DNA of 64,000 nucleotides from CAITWD01 sp963842065 (GTDB taxonomy: Bacteria; Actinomycetota; Thermoleophilia; Miltoncostaeales; Miltoncostaeaceae): positions 1-64,000 of the forward strand of contig CAWJEW010000001.1 in assembly GCA_963842065.1 (NCBI GenBank), written 5' to 3'. Numbering within the stretch: the first letter of the stretch is position 1; the number at the start of each line of letters is the position of its first letter. This document shows positions 62,840 through 64,000 of this stretch, piece by piece. The notes beneath the pieces are model-generated. The model was not told the DNA's origin and made no database searches. It worked only from the letters and a program-made list of their open reading frames with translations. Made by a program: the position numbers and the translations under genes.

Positions 62840-63297
62840 TGGGCGCCACCCGCAGCCGGTCTGAGCGTCTGGAGGGGTTGCGCGCGGCGGCCAAGGGTGG
62901 TCTGGTGGGCCTGCTGGGGATCGATGTCGTCTCCGACGAGGCCGCGACGATCGTCGCCGAGATGCGGGTGCACACCGGGCTGATGGCGCCCAACGGCTTC
63001 CTGCACGGCGGGAGCATCGTGGCGCTCGCCGACACGGCCTGTGGCCTCGGCTGCTGGCTGAGCCTGCCCGAGCACGCGCCCGGCTTCACCACGGTCGAGT
63101 TGAAGACCAACTTCGTCGGGGCCGCGAGCGAAGGCATCCTGCGGTGCACCGCGCGCCGGATCCACGCCGGCCGCACCACACAGGTCTGGGACGCCGAGGT
63201 CACCACCGACGACGGCCGTGCGGTCGCGCTGTTTCGCTGCACGCAGCTGATCCTCGACGCCGCCGGCCCGTCGCGCCCGCTGCTGCCGGTTGGCTAG
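62839..63297 (+). CDS. PaaI/hotdog-fold acyl-CoA thioesterase
   Basis: A 152-residue hotdog-fold enzyme: NGFLHGGSIVALADTACGLG carries the active-site Asn, His-Gly-Gly and Asp, and FTTVELKTNFVGAASEGILR is the next conserved strand. It hydrolyses acyl- or aryl-CoA thioesters and fits the acyl-CoA ligase operon nearby, although it is separately transcribed. It converges on the nitronate monooxygenase, stops interlocked at 63294-63297. Confidence 0.85.
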   Translation: MGATRSRSERLEGLRAAAKGGLVGLLGIDVVSDEAATIVAEMRVHTGLMAPNGFLHGGSIVALADTACGLGCWLSLPEHAPGFTTVELKTNFVGAASEGILRCTARRIHAGRTTQVWDAEVTTDDGRAVALFRCTQLILDAAGPSRPLLPVG

Positions 63298-64000
63298 CCC
63301 CCGAGACCGGCGAGCCGGTCGATCACCGCGAGCGTCTCGGCGGTGATCTCGGCGACGATCTGCGCCGCCGGCTGCTCGCGCGCCATCCCCGCGCCCTGTC
63401 CGGCGAGCATCGGCAGGTAGTCCGGTGCGCCCTGTGCGGTCGCGGCCGCGCGGATATCGTCCAGCGCTCGGCGCTGCGGTCCCCAGCCGATGTGTCCGGG
63501 GCCGGCGTCCAGGCGGTCGGTGAGGGTGTTGCGCACCCAGCGCGCCGGCCGCCCGGTCACGGTGTCGGTGACGACCGTGGCCGTCTCTGGCAGACCCGCC
63601 AGCGTCGCGCGGTAGATCGGTGCCGCGGCGCTTTCGGTCGCCAGCAGGAACCGTGTACCCAGTGAGGCGCCCTGCGCCCCGAGGGCCAGAGCCGCGGCGA
63701 CGCCGCGGCCGTCCATGATTCCGCCGGAAGCCACGACCGGGACGTCGACGGCATCCACCACCCGGGGGACCAGCGCGAGCGTGCCGACGAGCGGCACGCG
63801 GCCGTCGGCCGGGACTTCGAACGTCGCACGGTGGCCGCCGGCTTCGGCGCCCTGGGCGATGATCGCGTCGGCACCCGACGCGCGGGCGCGCACGGCGTCC
63901 GCGACGCTCGCGACCATCGCGAGCACCGGTGCGCCGTGGGCAGCCGCCAGGTCGCGGACCTCGGCGGGGTCCCCGAGACCGGTCGTGACGACCGTCGCCC
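63294..64000 (-). CDS. Nitronate monooxygenase family protein (partial, runs off the right edge)
   Basis: The C-terminal 235 or so residues of a TIM-barrel FMN enzyme. TVVTTGLGDPAEVRDLAAAH and PVLAMVASVADAVRARASGA precede DAIIAQGAEAGGHRATFEV (FMN-binding and catalytic region with the active-site His), PVVASGGIMDGRGVAAALAL and GASLGTRFLLATESAA, all typical of NMO/enoyl-ACP-reductase-II-like proteins. They oxidise alkyl nitronates or related compounds. The 5' end lies beyond base 64000. Confidence 0.85.
   Translation of the reverse strand, partial: ATVVTTGLGDPAEVRDLAAAHGAPVLAMVASVADAVRARASGADAIIAQGAEAGGHRATFEVPADGRVPLVGTLALVPRVVDAVDVPVVASGGIMDGRGVAAALALGAQGASLGTRFLLATESAAAPIYRATLAGLPETATVVTDTVTGRPARWVRNTLTDRLDAGPGHIGWGPQRRALDDIRAAATAQGAPDYLPMLAGQGAGMAREQPAAQIVAEITAETLAVIDRLAGLGG

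Overview
The window is GC-rich, densely coding bacterial DNA. GTG/TTG starts, an RskA-type anti-sigma factor, a paired-cysteine ArsR, PspA-PspAA and a two-subunit KorAB all point to an actinobacterium. A thermoleophilian/Solirubrobacterales-like lineage is my inference, not something the sequence proves. Many genes in the first 13 kb, and a few later (tatC, DUF302, oppA), are split by single-base frame changes while family residues stay conserved on both sides. This looks more like uncorrected assembly indels than decay, except for the K+ channel and antiporter, where it cannot be settled here.

Layout. 0-9.3 kb: a COG2345 regulator, SHOCT protein, Ntn amidase, K+ channel, CPA2 antiporter, DUF2252 protein, a PspA-PspAA envelope-stress pair, a 2-hydroxyacid dehydrogenase and a class IV aminotransferase. 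9.7-14.1 kb: korA-korB (2-oxoacid:ferredoxin oxidoreductase), convergent with purK-purE. 14.15-29.3 kb: an accessory island that starts at a complete tRNA-Val(GAC) gene and carries five further copies of that tRNA's 3' end. Two integrases of one family (one broken), an excisionase, three IS elements and a few cargo genes lie between the copies: sulfurtransferase, esterase, PEBP-like protein, SnoaL-like protein, ferredoxin reductase. An IS30-type element sits inside an IS3-type element, which sits inside the esterase gene; removing both restores every reading frame exactly.

29.5-41.4 kb: a G1 glutamic peptidase, an F420/PPOX-like protein, an arsR-aquaporin-arsC operon with an operator-like site, then an operon of STAS protein, a 1,319-residue sensor-kinase/response-regulator/SpoIIE phosphatase/RsbW-like protein, NADH dehydrogenase II and a RibD/DHFR-like reductase, followed by small VOC, cupin and membrane proteins. 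41.4-44.6 kb: a ferritin-like gene with tatA-tatC diverges from an ECF sigma/anti-sigma pair. The shared intergenic region holds two mirror-image copies of the same promoter-like motif, so sigma factor and export module are probably one regulon.

44.8-50.7 kb: a cNMP-binding thioredoxin-reductase-like protein, DUF302, an AhpD-like protein, a flippase-like membrane protein, a SpoU methylase, a DsbA-like protein and an SDR relic. 50.7-56.6 kb: a peptide ABC transporter operon (oppC-A-B-D-F). 56.9-61 kb: acyl-CoA ligase, aldehyde dehydrogenase and a carboxymuconolactone-decarboxylase/hydrolase fusion, a plausible aromatic or fatty-acid catabolic operon that could act on what the transporter imports. 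The window ends with a CDF transporter, a SnoaL-like protein, a PaaI-type thioesterase and a nitronate monooxygenase cut by the right edge.
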